A stretch of 64,000 bases of DNA from Tupaia tana (taxonomy: Eukaryota; Chordata; Mammalia; Scandentia; Tupaiidae): positions 62,001 to 126,000 of the forward strand of contig JAKSZU010000217.1 of NCBI GenBank assembly GCA_026018925.1. Direction: 5' to 3'. Under the pieces are notes generated by a model, which saw only the letters and a list, made by a program, of their open reading frames with translations, was not told the origin of the DNA and made no database searches. Every line of letters begins with the position of its first letter. Positions within the stretch are counted from its first letter, which is position 1. The position numbers and the translations under genes are program-made. Positions 1-13,268 of the stretch are shown here, one piece after another.

Positions 1-1289
1 ACGTAAAAAGGAAAAATTACCAAAAAAAAATGAGGAGACAGGAGCAGAGAGAGACAGAGACTTCAGAGACACAGAGACAGAGATAGAAGACCAGAGGGGC
101 TTCCTACCACACTAGCTTTGCTTGCTGGAGGCTGAATTATGAGTTGAAAATCTTCATTTCTCCTGAGCCCTGAAATATCTAGTTCCAAGTATCCATGTGG
201 AATCTTCTCAGAGAATGGCTCAACTCTCCTGCCTGGGAGAAAGGAGCAGAAGGGTTATTAACAAAACTAAAGATGGAGCTGAGAGCCAGAAAGAAATTCT
301 ACCTTTAAAAAAATCGTAAAAAGGAATAATTACCAAAATAAAATGAGGAGACAGGAGCAGAGAAAGTCAGAGACCTCAGAGACACAGAGACAGAGATAGA
401 AGGCCAGAGGGGCTCCCTACCACACTAGCTTTGCTTGCTGGAGGCTGAATTCTGAGTAGAAAATCTTCATTTCTCCTGAGACCTGAAATATCTAGTTCCC
501 AGTATCCATGTGGAATCTTCTCAGAGAATGGCTCAACTCTCCTGCCTGGGAGAAAGGAGCAGAAGGGCTTATTAACAAAACAAAAGATGGAGCTGAGAGC
601 CAGAGAGAAATTCTACCTTTAAAAAAATCGTAAAAAGGAAAAATTACCAAAAAAAAAATGAGGAGACAGGAGCACAGAGAGACAGAGACCTCAGAGACAC
701 AGAGACAGAGATAGAAGGCCAGAGGGGCTCCCTACCACACTAGCTTTGCTTGCTGGAGGCTGAATTATGGGTAGAAAATCTTCATTTCTCCTGAGCCCTG
801 AAATATCTAGTTCCCAGTATCCATGTGGAATCTTCTCAGAGAATGGCTCAACTCTCCTGCATGGGAGAAAGGAGCAGAAGGGCTTATTCACAAAACAAAA
901 GATGGAGCTGAGAGCCAGAGACAAATTCTACCTTTAAAAAAAATCGTAAAAATGAAAAATTACCAAAAAAAAATGAGGAGACAGTAGCAGAGAGAGACAG
1001 AGACCTCAGAGACACAGAGACAGAGATAGAAGGCCAGAGGGACTCCCTACCACACTAGCTTTGCTTGCTGGAGGATGAATTCTGAGTAGAAAATCTTCAT
1101 TTCTCTTGAGCCCTGAAATATCTAGTTCCCAGTATCCATGTGGAATCTTCTCAGAGAATGGCTCAAATCTCCTGCCTGGGAGAAAGGAGCAGAAGGGCTT
1201 ATTAACAAAACAAAGATGGAGCTGAGAGCCAGAGAGAAATTCTACCTTTAAAAAAATCGTAAAAAGGAATAATTACCAAAAAAAAAAAA
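1..1289 (+). repeat. Array segment, monomers 1-4 (duplicate of 13238-14523)
   Basis: A 30-bp tail of a preceding unit, then units starting at 31 (Dt-like, with TTCCAAGT and AACAAAACTAAAG), 344 (AAAGTCAG, GAATTCTGAG, GAGACCTG), 659 (G, with CCTGCATGGG and TTATTCACAAAAC) and 974 (B, with CAGTAGCAG). The same private variants occur in the same order from 13238, an offset of about 13237 (42 monomers). Similarity ends inside the fourth unit's A-tract region, near 1250: this copy continues with AAAAAGGAATAATTACC and the other does not. Confidence 0.9.
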
Positions 1290-2549
1290 TGAGGAGACAG
1301 GAGCAGAGAGAGTCAGAGACCTCAGAGACACAGAGACAGAGATAGAAGGCCAGAGGGGCTCCCCTACCACACTAGCTTTGCTTGCTGGAGGCTGAATTCT
1401 GAGTAGAAAATCTTCATTTCTCCTGAGCCCTGAAATATCTAGTTCCCAGTATCCATGTGGAATCTTCTCAGAGAATGGCTCAACTCTCCTGCCTGGGAGA
1501 AAGGAGCAGAAGGGCTTATTAACAAAACAAAAGATGGAGCTGAGAACCAGAGAGAAATTCCACCTTTAAAAAAATCGTAAAAAGGAAAAATTACCAAAAA
1601 AAAATGAGGAGAGAGGAGCAGAGAGAGACAGAGACCTCAGAGACACAGAGACAGAGATAGAAGGCCAGAGGGGCTCCCTACCACACTAGCTTTGCTTGCT
1701 GGAGGCTGAATTATGAGTAGAAAATCTTCATTTCTCCAGAGCCCTGAAATATCTAGTTCCCAGTATCCATGTGGAATCTTCTCAGAGAATGGCTCAACTC
1801 TCCTGCCTGGGAGAAAGGAGCAGAAGGGCTTATTAACAAAACAAAAGATGGAGCTGAAGGCCAGAGAGAAATTCTACCTTAAAAAAAATCGTAAAAAAAG
1901 AAAAATTACCAAAAAAAAAAAATGAGGAGACAGGAGTAGAGAGAGACAGAGACCTCAGAGACACAGAGATAGAGATAGAAGGCTAGAGGGGCTCCCTACC
2001 ACACTAGCTTTGCTTGCTGGAGGCTGTATTATGAGTAGAAAATCTTCATTTCTCCTGAGCCCTGAAATATCTAGTTCCCAGTATCCATGTGGAATCTTCT
2101 CAGATAATGGCTCAACACTCCTGCCTGGGAGAAAGGAGCAGAAGGGCTTATTAACAAAACAAAAGATGGAGCTGAGAGCCAGAGAGAAATTCTACCTTTA
2201 AAAAAATCGTCAAAAGGAAAAATTACCAAAAAGAAAAATGAGGAGACAGGAGCAGAGAGAGACAGAGACCTCAGAGACACAGAGGCAGAGATAGAAGGCC
2301 AGAGGGGCTACCTACCACACTAGCCTTGCTTGCTGGAGGCTGAATTATGAGTAAAAATCTTCATTTCTCCTGAACCCCTGAAATATCTACTTCCCAGTAT
2401 CCATGTGGAATCTTCTCAGATTATGGCTCAACTCTCCTGCCTGGGAGAAAAAGCAGAAGGGCTTATTAAAAAACAAAAGATGGAGCTGAGAGCTAGAGAG
2501 AAATTCTACCTTTAAAAAAATCGTAAAAAGGAAAAATTACCAAAAAAAA
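1290..2549 (+). repeat. Array segment, monomers 5-8
   Basis: Unit starts: 1290 (GAGTCAG, CTCCCCTACC), 1605 (GAGGAGAGAGG, CTCCAGAGCC, GCTGAAGGCC), 1923 (GAGTAGAG, GGCTGTATTATG, CAACACTCC) and 2239 (V/K type, CAGAGGCAG, CTACTTCCC, GATTATGG). Units 1605, 1923 and 2239 are repeated almost unchanged at 5069, 5385 and 5700, an 11-monomer offset of 3461-3464 bp. Confidence 0.88.
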
Positions 2550-5068
2550 TGAGGAGAGAGGAGTAGAGAGAGACAGAGACCTCAGAGACACAGAGACAGA
2601 GATAGAACGCTAGAGGGGGCTTCCTACCACACTAGCTTTGCTTGCTGGAGGCTGAATTATGAGTAGAAAATCTTCATTTCTCCTGAGCCCTGAAATATCT
2701 AGTTCCCAGTATCCATGTGGAACCTTCTCAGATAATGGCTCAACTCTCCTGCCTGGGAGAAAGGAGCAGAAGGGCTGATTAACAAAACAAAAGATGGAGC
2801 TGAGAGCCAGAGAGAAATTCTACCTTTAAAAAAATCGTAAAAAGGAAAAATTTCCAAAAAATAAAATTAGGAGACAGGAGCAGAGAGAGACAGAGACCTC
2901 AGAGACACAGAGACAGAGATAGAAGGCCAGAGGGGCTACCTACCACACTAGCCTTGCTTGCTGGAGGCTGAATTATGAGTAAAAATCTTCATTTCTCCTG
3001 AGCCCTGAAATATCTAGTTCCCAGTATCCATGTGGAATCTTCTCAGAGAATGGCTCAACTCTCCTGCCTGGGAGAAAGAAGCAGAAGGGCTTATTAAAAA
3101 CAAAAATGGAGCTGAGAGCTAGAGAGAAATTCTACCTTTAAAAAAATAGTAAAAAGGAAAAATTACCAAAAAAATAAATGAGGAGACAGGAGCCGAGAGA
3201 GACAGAGACCTCAGAGACACAGAGACAGAGATAGAAGGCCAGAGGGGCTCCCTACCACACTAGCTTTGCTTGCTGGAGGCTGAATTATGAGTAGAAAATC
3301 TTCATTTCTCCTGAGCCCTGAAATATCTAGTTCCCAGTATCCATGTGGAATCTTCTCAGAGAATGGCTCAACTCTCCTGCCTGGGAGAAAGGAGCAGAAG
3401 GCCTTATTAACAAAACAAAAGATGAAGCTGAGAGCCAGAGAGAAATTCTACCTTTAAAAAAATCGTAAAAAGGAAAAATTAACAAAAAAAATAAATGAGG
3501 AGACAGGAGCAGAGTGAGACAGAGACCTCAGAGACACAGAGACAGAGATAGAAGGACAGAGGGGCTCCCTTCCACACTAACTTTGCTTGCTGGAGGCTGA
3601 ATTATAAGTAGAAAATCTTCATTTCTCCTGAGCCCTGAAATATCTAGTTCCCAGTATCCATGTGGAAACTTCTCAGAGAATGGCTCAACTCTCCTGCCTG
3701 GGAGAAAGGAGCAGAAGGGCTTATTAACAAAACAAAAGATGGAGCTGTGAGCCAGAGAGAAATTCTACCTTTAAAAAAACCGGAAAAAGTAAAAATTACC
3801 AAAAAAAAATGAGGGAGACAGGAGCAGAGAGAGACAGAGAACTCAGAGACACAGAGACAGAGATAGAAGGCCAGAGGGGCTCCCTACCACACTAGCTTTG
3901 CTTGCTGGAGGCTGAATTATGAGTAGAAAATCTTCATTTCTCCTGAGCCCTGAAATATCTAGTTCCCAGTATCCATGTGGAATCTTCTCAGAGAATGGCT
4001 CAACTCTCCTACCTGGGAGAAAGGAGCAGAAGGGCTTATTAACAAAACAAAAGATGGAGCTGAGAGCCAGAGAGAAATTCTACCTTTAAAAAAAACGTAA
4101 AATGGAAAAATTACCAAAAAAAAAATGAGGAGACAGGAGCAGAGAGAGACAGAGACCTCAGAGACACAGAGACAGAGATAGAAAGCTAGAGGGGCTCCCT
4201 ACCACACTAGCTTTGCTTGCTGGAGGCTGAATTATGAGTAGAAAATCTTCATTTCTCCAGATCCCTGAAATATCTAGTTCCCAGTATCCATGGGGAATCT
4301 TCTCAGAGAATGGCTCAACTCTCCTGCCTGGGAGAAAGGAGCAGAAGGGCTTATTAACAAAACAAAAGATGGAGCTGAGAGCCAGAGAGAAATTCTACCT
4401 TTAAAAAAATCGTAAAAATGAAAAATTACCAAAAAATAAAATTAGGAGACAGGAGCAGAGAGAGACAGAGACCTCAGAGACACAGAGACAGAGATAGAAG
4501 GCCAGAGGGGCTACCTACCACACTAGCCTTGCTTGCTGGAGGCTGAATTATAAGTAAAAATCTTCATTTCTCCTGAGCCCTGAAATATCTAGTTCCCAGT
4601 ATCCATGTGGAATCTTCTCAGAGAATGGCTCAACTCTCCTGCCTGGGAGAAAGGAGCAGAAGGGTTATTAACAAAACTAAAGATGGAGCTGAGAGCCAGA
4701 GAGAAATTCTACCTTTAAAAAAATCGTAAAAAGGAATAATTACCAAAAAAAAATGAGGAGACAGGAGTAGAGAGAGACAGAGAACTCAGAGACACAGAGA
4801 CAGAGATCGAAGGCTAGAGGGGCTCCCTACCACACTAGCTTTGCTTGCTGGAGGCTGAATTATGAGTAGAAAATCTTCATTTCTCCTGAGCCCTGAAATA
4901 TCTAGTTCCCAGTATCCATGTGGAATCTTCTCAGATAATGGCTCAACTCTCCTGCCTGGGAGAAAGGAGCAGAAGGGCTTATTAACAAAACAAAAGATGG
5001 AGCTGAGAACCAGAGAGAAATTCCACCTTTAAAAAAATCGTAAAAAGGAAAAATTACCAAAAAAAAAA
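2550..5068 (+). repeat. Array segment, monomers 9-16 (duplicated at 7592-9795)
   Basis: Unit starts: 2550 (GAGTAGAG, GAACCTTCTC), about 2867 (V, begins TTAGGAG), 3179 (GAGCCGAG, AAGGCCTTATT), 3495 (GAGTGAG, ATTATAAGTAG), 3810 (GAGGGAG, GAACTCAG, CCTACCTGG), 4126 (CTCCAGATCC, CCATGGGGAATC), about 4442 (V) and 4754 (GATCGAAGG). The same order recurs from 7592, minus one unit: the offset is about 5042 at the start and 4727 from the CTCCAGATCC unit onward. Confidence 0.88.
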
Positions 5069-6012
5069 TGAGGAGAGAGGAGCAGAGAGAGACAGAGACC
5101 TCAGAGACACAGAGACAGAGATAGAAGGCCAGAGGGGCTCCCTACCACACTAGCTTTGCTTGCTGGAGGCTGAATTATGAGTAGAAAATCTTCATTTCTC
5201 CAGAGCCCTGAAATATCTAGTTCCCAGTATCCATGTGGAATCTTCTCAGAGAATGGCTCAACTCTCCTGCCTGGGAGAAAGGAGCAGAAGGGCTTATTAA
5301 CAAAACAAAAGATGGAGCTGAAGGCCAGAGAGAAATTCTACCTTAAAAAAAATCGTAAAAAAAGAAAAATTACCAAAAAAAAAATGAGGAGACAGGAGTA
5401 GAGAGAGACAGAGACCTCAGAGACACAGAGATAGAGATAGAAGGCTAGAGGGGCTTCTACCACACTAGCTTTGCTTGCTGGAGGCTGTATTATGAGTAGA
5501 AAATCTTCATTTCTCCTGAGCCCTGAAATATCTAGTTCCCAGTATCCATGTGGAATCTTCTCAGATAATGGCTCAACACTCCTGCCTGGGAGAAAGGAGC
5601 AGAAGGGCTTATTAACAAAACAAAAGATGGAGCTGAGAGCCAGAGAGAAATTCTACCTTTAAAAAAATCGTCAAAAGGAAAAATTACCAAAAAGAAAAAT
5701 GAGGAGACAGGAGCAGAGAGAGACAGAGACCTCAGAGACACAGAGGCAGAGATAGAAGGCCAGAGGGGCTACCTACCACACTAGCCTTGCTTGCTGGAGG
5801 CTGAATTATGAGTAAAAATCTTCATTTCTCCTGAACCCTGAAATATCTACTTCCCAGTATCCATGTGGAATCTTCTCAGATTATGGCTCAACTCTCCTGC
5901 CTGGGAGAAAAAGCAGAAGGGCTTATTAAAAAACAAAAGATGGAGCTGAGAGCTAGAGAGAAATTCTACCTTTAAAAAAATCGTAAAAAGGAAAAATTAC
6001 CAAAAAAATTAA
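5069..6012 (+). repeat. Array segment, monomers 17-19 (copy of 1605-2549)
   Basis: Unit starts 5069, 5385 and 5700. They carry the private variants of the units at 1605, 1923 and 2239: CTCCAGAGCC, GCTGAAGGCC, GGCTGTATTATG, CAACACTCC and CGTCAAAAGG. Small differences include GGGGCTTCTACC here against GGGGCTCCCTACC there, and shorter A runs. Confidence 0.88.
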
Positions 6013-7591
6013 TGAGGAGACAGGATCAGAGAGAGACAGAGACCTCAGAGACACAGAGACAGAGATAGAAGGCCAGAGGGGCTCCCTACCCCACTAGCTT
6101 TGCTTGCTGGAAGCTGAATTATGAGTAGAAAATCTTCATTTCTCCTGAGCCCTGAAATATCTAATTCCAGTATCCATGAGGAATCTTCTCAGAGAATGGC
6201 TCAACTCTCCTGCCTGGGAGAAAGGAGCAGAAGGCCTTATTAACAAAACAAAAGATGGAGCTGAGAGCCAGAGAGAAATTCTACCTTTAAAAAATCGTAA
6301 AAAGGAAAAATTACCAAAAAAAGAAAAAGAAGGAGACAGGAGCAGAGAGAGACAGAGACCTCAGAGACACAGAGACAGAGATAGAAGGCGAGAGGGGCTC
6401 CCTACCACACTAGCTTTGCTTGCTGGAGGCTGAATTATGAGTAGAAAATCTTCATTTCTCCTGAGCCCTGAAATATCTAGTTCCCAGTATCCATGTGGAA
6501 TCTTCTCAGAGAATGGCTCAACTCTCCTGCCTGGGAGAAAGGAGCAGAAGGGCTTATTAACAAAACAAAAGATGGAGCTGAGAGCCAGAGAGAAATTCTA
6601 CCTTTAAAAAAATCGTAAAAAGGAAAAATTACCCAAAAAGAAAATGAGGAGACAGGAGCAGAGATAAACAGAGACCTCAGAGACACAGAGACAGAGATAG
6701 AAGGCAAGAGGGGCTCCCTACCACACTAGCTTTGCTTGCTGGAGGCTGAATTATGAGTAGAAAATCTGCATTTCTCCGGAGCCCTGAAATATCCACTTCC
6801 CAGTATCCATGTGGAATCTTCTCAGAGAATGGCTCAACTCTCTTGCCTGGGATAAAGGAGCAAAAGGGCTTATTAACAAAACAAAAGATGGGAGCTGAGA
6901 GCCAGAGAGAAATTCTACCTTTAAAAAAAATCGTAAAAAGGAAAAATTACCAAAAAAAAAAATGAGGAGACAGGAGCAGAGAGAGACAGAGACCTCAGAG
7001 ACACAGAGACAGAGATAGAAGGCCGGAGGGGCTCCCTACCACACTAGCTTTGCTTGCTGGAGGCTGAATTATGAGTAGAAAATCTTCATTTCTCCTCAGC
7101 CCTGAAATATCTAGTTCCCAGTATCCATGTGGAATCTTCTCAGAGAATGGCTCAACTCTCCTGCCTGGGAGAAAGGAGCAGAAGGGCTTATTAACAAAAC
7201 AAAAGATGGAGCTGAGAGCCAGAGAGAAATTCTACCTTTAAAAAAATCATAAAAAGGGAAAATTACCAAAAAAACAAATGAGGAGACAGGAGCAGAGAGA
7301 GACAGAGACCTCAGAGACACAGAGACAGAGATAGAAGGCCAGAGGGGCTCCCTACCACACTAGCTTTGCTTGCTGGAGGCTGAATTATGACTAGAAAATC
7401 TTCATTTCTCCAGATCCCTGAAATATCTAGTTCCCAGTATCCATGGGGAATCTTCTCAGAGAATGGCTCAACTCTCCTGCCTGGGAGAAAGGAGCAGAAG
7501 GGCTTATTAACAAAACACTAGATGGAGCTGAAGGCCAGAGAGAAATTCTACCTTTAAAAAAATCGTAAAAAGGAAAAATTACCAAAAAAAA
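6013..7591 (+). repeat. Array segment, monomers 20-24, diverged
   Basis: Unit starts: 6013 (CAGGATCAG, CTACCCCACTAG, CCATGAGGAATC), about 6329 (AGAAGGAGACAGG), 6645 (GAGATAAACAG, ATCTGCATTTCTCC, ATCCACTTCC), 6963 (GGCCGGAG, J-like CTCCTCAGCC, TCATAAAAAGGG) and 7279 (ATGACTAGAAAA, CTCCAGATCC, AAAACACTAGATGG). Many single-unit mutations and no clear second copy of the block as a whole, so this stretch has been less recently homogenised than the right half. Confidence 0.82.
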
Positions 7592-10110
7592 TGAGGAGAG
7601 AGGAGTAGAGAGAGACAGAGACCTCAGAGACACAGAGACAGAGATAGAAGGCTAGAGGGGCTTCCTACCACACTAGCTTTGCTTGCTGGAGGCTGAATTA
7701 TGAGTAGAAAATCTTCATTTTCTCCTGAGCCCTGAAATATCTAGTTCCCAGTATCCATGTGGAACCTTCTCAGATAATGGCTCAACTCTCCTGCCTGGGA
7801 GAAAGGAGCAGAAGGGCTGATTAACAAAACAAAAGATGGAGCTGAGAGCCAGAGAGAATTCTACCTTTAAAAAAATCGTAAAAAGGAAAAATTTCCAAAA
7901 AATAAAATTAGGAGACAGGAGCAGAGAGAGACAGAGACCTCAGAGACACAGAGACAGAGATAGAAGACCAGAGGGGCTACCTACCACACTAGCCTTGCTT
8001 GCTGGAGGCTGAATTATGAGTAAAAATCTTCATTTCTCCTGAGCCCTGAAATATCTAGTTCCCAGTATCCATGTGGAATCTTCTCAGAGAATGGCTCAAC
8101 TCTCCTGCCTGGGAGAAAGAAGCAGAAGGGCTTATTAAAAAACAAAAATGGAGCTGAGAGCTAGAGAAAAATTCTACCTTTAAAAAAATACTAAAAAGGA
8201 AAAATTACCAAAAAAATAAATGAGGAGACAGGAGCCGAGAGAGACAGAGACCTCAGAGACACAGAGACAGAGATAGAAGGCCAGAGGGGCTCCCTACCCA
8301 CACTAGCTTTGCTTGCTGGAGGCTGAATTATGAGTAGAAAATCTTCATTTCTCCTGAGCCCTGAAATATCTAGTTCCCAGTATCCATGTGGAATCTTCTC
8401 AGAGAATGGCTCAACACTCCTGCCTGGGAGAAAGGAGCAGAAGGCCTTATTAACAAAACAAAAGATGAAGCTGAGAGCCAGAGAGAAATTCTACCTTTAA
8501 AAAAATCGTAAAAAGGAAAAATTACCAAAAAAATAAATGAGGAGACAGGAGCAGAGTGAGACAGAGAACTCAGAGACACAGAGACAGAGATAGAAGGCCA
8601 GAGGGGCTCCCTACCACACTAGCTTTGCTTGCTGGAGGCTGAATTATGCGTAGAAAATCTTCATTTCTCCTGAGCCCTGAAATATCTAGTTCCCAGTATC
8701 CATGTGGAATCTTCTCAGAGAATGGCTCAACTCTCCTACCTGGGAGAAAGGAGCAGAAGGGCTTATTAACAAAACAAAAGATGGAGCTGAGAGCCAGAGA
8801 GAAATTCTACCTTTAAAAAAAACGTAAAATGGAAAAATTACCAAAAAAAAAATGAGGAGACAGGAGCAGAGAGAGACAGAGACCTCAGAGACACAGAGAC
8901 AGAGATAGAAGGATAGAGGGGCTCCCTACCACACTAGCTTTGCTTGCTGGAGGCTGAATTATGAGTAGAAAATCTTCATTTCTCCAGATCCCTGAAATAT
9001 CTAGTTCCCAGTATCCATGGGGAATCTTCTCAGAGAATGGCTCAACTCTCCTGCATGGGAGAAAGGAGCAGAAGGGCTTATTAACAAAACAAAAGATGGA
9101 GCTGAGAGCCAGAGAGAAATTCTACCTTTAAAAAAATCGTAAAAATGAAAAATTACCAAAAAATAAAATTAGGAGACAGGAGCAGAGAGAGACAGAGACC
9201 TCAGAGACACAGAGACAGAGATAGAAGGCCAGAGGGGCTACCTACCACACTAGCCTTGCTTGCTGGAGGCTGAATTATGAGTAAAAATCTTCATTTCTCC
9301 TGAGCCCTGAAATATCTAGTTCCCAGTATCCATGTGGAATCTTCTCAGAGAATGGCTCAACTCTCCTGCCTGGAGAAAGGAGCAGAAGGGTTATTAACAA
9401 AACTAAAGATGGAGCTGAGAGCCAGAGAGAAATTCTACCTTTAAAAAAATCGTAAAAAGGAATAATTACCAAAAAAAAATGAGGAGACAGGAGTAGAGAG
9501 AGACAGAGAACTCAGAGACACAGAGAAAGAGATCGAAGGCTAGAGGGGCTCCCTACCACACTAGCTTTGCTTGCTGGAGGCTGAATTATGAGTAGAAAAT
9601 CTTCATTTCTCCTGAGCCCTGAAATATCTGGTTCCCAGTATCCATGTGGAATCTTCTCAGATAATGGCTCAACTCTCCTGCCTGGGAGAAAGGAGCAGAA
9701 GGGCTTATTAACAAAACAAAAGATGGAGCTGAGAACCAGAGAGAAATTCCACCTTTAAAAAAATCGTAAAAAGGAAAAATTACCAAAAAAAAAAATGAGG
9801 AGAGAGGAGCAGAGAGAGACAGAGACCTCAGAGACACAGAGACAGAGATAGAAGGCCAGAGGGGCTCCCTACCACACTAGCTTTGCTTGCTGGAGGCTGA
9901 ATTATGAGTAGAAAATCTTCATTTCTCCAGAGCCCTGAAATATCTAGTTCCCAGTATCCATGTGGAATCTTCTCAGAGAATGGCTCAACTCTCCTGCCTG
10001 GGAGAAAGGAGCAGAAGGGCTTATTAACAAAACAAAAGATGGAGCTGAAGGCCAGAGAGAAATTCTACATTTAAAAAAATCATAAAAAAAGAAAAATTAC
10101 CGAAAAAATA
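7592..10110 (+). repeat. Array segment, monomers 25-32 (second copy of 2550-5384, one unit fewer)
   Basis: Unit starts: 7592, about 7908 (V), 8221 (GAGCCGAG), 8538 (chimera), 8853 (CTCCAGATCC, CCATGGGG), about 9169 (V), 9480 (GATCGAAGG) and 9796 (GAGGAGAGAGG, GCTGAAGGCC). Variant order matches 2550-5384 with the units equivalent to 3495 and 3810 merged into one. Confidence 0.87.
8538..8852 (+). repeat. Chimeric monomer at a one-unit deletion
   Basis: It begins with the GAGTGAG variant of the unit at 3495 and continues with GAACTCAG and CCTACCTGG of the next unit, at 3810. A single out-of-register exchange between two adjacent units, inside the GA-rich block (about 8556-8569), explains it and the 315-bp change in offset between the two copies. 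Gain of a unit in the other copy is formally possible but would have to split the variants exactly. Confidence 0.75.
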
Positions 10111-11058
10111 TTAGGAGACAGGAGCAGAGAGAGACAGAGACCTCAGCGACACAGAGACAGAGATAGAAGGCCAGAGGGGCTCCCTACCACACTAGCTTTG
10201 CTTGCTGGAGGATGAATTCCGAGTAGAAAATCTTCATTTCTCTTGAGCCCTGAAATATCTAGTTCCCAGTATCCATGTGGAATCTTCTCAGAGAATGGCT
10301 CAAATCTCCTGCCTGGGAGAAAGGAGCAGAAGGGTTTATTAACAAAACAAAGATGGAGCTGAGAGCCAGAGAGAAATTCTACCTTTAAAAAAATCGTAAA
10401 AAGGAAAAATTACCAAAAAAAAATGAGGAGACAGGAGCAGAGAGAGACAGAGACCTCAGAGACACAGAGACAGAGATAGAAGGCTAGAGGGGCTCCCTAC
10501 CACACTAGCTTTGCTTGCTGGAGGCTGAATTATGAGTAGAAAATCTTCATTTCTCCTGAGCCCTGAAATATCTAGTTCCCAGTATCCATGTGGAATCTTC
10601 TCAGAGAATGGCTCAACTCTCCTGCCTGGGAGAAAAGGAGCAGAAGGGCTTATTAACAAAACAAAAGATGGAGCTGAGAGCCAGAGAGAAATTCTACCTT
10701 TAAAAAAATCGTAAAAAGGAAAAATTACCAAGAAAAAAAAATGAGGAGACAGGAGCAGAGAGAGACAGAGACCTCAGAGACACAGAGACAGAGATAGAAG
10801 GCCAGACGGGCTCCCTACCACACTAGCTTTGCTTGCTGGAGGCTGAATTATGAGTAGAAAATCTTCATTTCTTCTGAGCCCTGAAATATCTAGTTCCAAG
10901 TATCCATGTGGAATCTTCTCAGAGAATGGCTCAACTCTCATGCCTGGGAGAAAGGAGCAGAAGGGCTTATTAACAAAACAAAAGATGGAGCTGAGAGGCA
11001 GAGAGAAATTCTACCTTTAAAAAAATCGTAAAAAGGAAAAATTACCAAAAAAAACAAA
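10111..11058 (+). repeat. Array segment, monomers 33-35
   Basis: Unit starts: about 10111 (B, begins TTAGGAG, with CAGCGACAC and GAATTCCGAG), 10424 (T) and 10742 (Q-like, CTCTCATGCC, GAGAGGCAG, TTCCAAGT). First B-then-T pair in the window. Confidence 0.85.
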
Positions 11059-13268
11059 TGAGGAGACAGGAGCAGAGAGAGACAGAGACCTCAGAGACAC
11101 AGAGAGAGATAGAAGGCCAGAGGGGCTCCCTACCACACTAGCTTTGCTTGCTGGAGGCTGAATTATGCGTAGAAAATCTTCATTTCTCCTGAGCCCTGAA
11201 AAATCTAGTTCTCAGTATCCATGTGGAATCTTCTCAGAGAATGGCTCAACTCTCCTGCCTGGGAGAAAGGAGCAGAAGGGCTTATTAACAAAACAAAAGA
11301 TGGAGCTGAGAGCCAGAGACAAATTCTACCTTTAAAAAAATCGTAAAAAGAAAAAATTACCAAAAAATAAAATGAGGAGACAGGAGCAGAGAGAGACAGA
11401 GACCTCAGAGACACAGAGACAGAGATAGAAAAACCAGAGGGGCTCCCGACCACAAGACCTTTGCTTGCTGGAAGCTGAATTATGAGTAGAAAATCTTCAT
11501 TTCTCCTGAGCCCTGAAATATCTAGTTCCCAGTATCCATGTGGAATCTTCTCAGAGAATGGCTCAACTCTCCTGCCTGGGAGAAAGGAGCAGAAGGGCTT
11601 ATTAACAAAACAAAAGATGGAGCTGAGAGCCAGAGAGAAATTCTACCTTTAAAAAATCGTAAAAAGGAAAAATTACCAAAAAAAAAAAAATGAGGAGACA
11701 GGAGCAGAGAGAGACAGAGACCTCAGAGACACAGAGACAGAGATAGAACGCCAGAGGGGCTCCCTACCACACGAGCTTTGCTTGCTGGAGGCTGAATTAT
11801 GAGTAGAAAATCTTCATTTCTCCTGAGCCCTGAAATATCTAGTTCCCAGTATCCATGTGGAATCTTCTCAGAGAATGGCTCAACTCTCCTGCCTGGGAGA
11901 AAGGAGCAGAAGGGCTTATTAACAAAGCAAAAGATGGAGCTGAGAGCCAGAGAGAAATTCTACCTTTAAAAAAATCGTAAAAAGGAAAAATTACCAAAAA
12001 AAACAAATGAGGAGACAGGAGCAGAGAGAGACAGAGACCTCAGAGACACAGAGAGAGATAGAAGGCCAGAGGGGCTCCCTACCACACTAGCTTTGCTTGC
12101 TGGAGGCTGAATTATGCGTAGAAAATCTTCATTTCTCCTGAGCCCTGAAATATCTAGTTCCCAGTATCCATGTGGAATCTTCTCAGAGAATGGCTCAACT
12201 CTCCTGCCTGGGAGAAAGGAGCAGAAGGGCTTATTAACAAAACAAAAGATGGAGCTGAGAGCCACAGACAAATTCTACCTTTAAAAAAATCGTAAAAAGA
12301 AAAAATTACCAAAAAATAAAATGAGGAGACAGGAGCAGAGAGAGACAGAGACCTCAGAGACACAGAGACAGAGATAGAAAGCCAGAGGGGCTCCCGACCA
12401 CAAGACCTTTGCTTGCTGGAAGCTGAATTATGAGTAGAAAATCTTCATTTCTCCTGAGCCCTGAAATATCTAGTTCCCAGTATCCATGTGGAATCTTCTC
12501 AGAGAATGGCTCAACTCTCCTGCCTGGGAGAAAGGAGCAGAAGGGCTTATTAACAAAACAAAAGATGGAGCTGAGAGCCAGAGAGAAATTCTTCTTTAAA
12601 AAAACGTAAAAAGGAAAAATTACCAAAAAAAAAAAAATGAGGAGACAGGAGCAGAGAGAGACAGAGACTTCAGAGACACAGAGACAGAGATAGAAGGCCT
12701 GAGGGGCTTCCTACCACACTAGCTTTGCTTGCTGGAGGCTGAATTATGAGTAGAAAATCTTCATTTCTCCTCAGCCCCTGAAATATCTAGTTCCCAGTAT
12801 CCATGTGGAATCTTCTCAGAGAATGGCTCAACTCTCCTGCCTGGGAGAAAGGAGCAGAAGGGCTTATTAACAAAGCAAAAGATGGAGCTGAGAGCCAGAG
12901 AGAAATTCTACCTTTAAAAAAAATCGTAAAAAGGAAAAATTACCAAAAAAAAAATGAGGAGACAGGAGCAGAGAGAGACAGAGACCTCAGAGACACAGAG
13001 ACAGTGATAGAAGGCCAGAGGGGGCTCCCGACCACAAGACCTTTGCTTGCTGGAAGCTGAATTATGAGTAGAAAATCTTCATTTCTCCTGAGCCCTGAAA
13101 TATCTAGTTCCCAGTATCCATGTGGAATCTTCTCAGAGAATGGCTCAACTCTCCTGCCTGGGAGAAAGGAGCAGAAGGGCTTATTAGCAAAACAAAAGAT
13201 GGAGCTGAGAGCCAGAGAGAAATTCTTCTTTAAAAAAAACGTAAAAAGGAAAAATTACCAAAAAAAAA
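11059..13268 (+). repeat. Array segment, monomers 36-42, local 3-unit periodicity
   Basis: Unit starts: 11059 (F, TTATGCGTAG), 11373 (C), 11691 (std), 12008 (F, TTATGCGTAG), 12322 (Cs), 12638 (std, GGCCTGAG, CTCCTCAGCC) and 12955 (Cs). The F-C-std order occurs at 11059 and again at 12008, offset 949 bp. The rare TTATGCGTAG variant is shared by both F units, supporting a 3-monomer duplication. Confidence 0.84.

Noticed and set aside
1713..1925. Plus-strand open frames starting at ATGAGTAGAAAATC (also 5177, 10532, 12803, 13064, 33975 regions) as small genes
   Set aside because: The same start exists in most monomers and usually runs into a stop in the A-tract region. Length differences track random indels. 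No promoter or conserved peptide signal.
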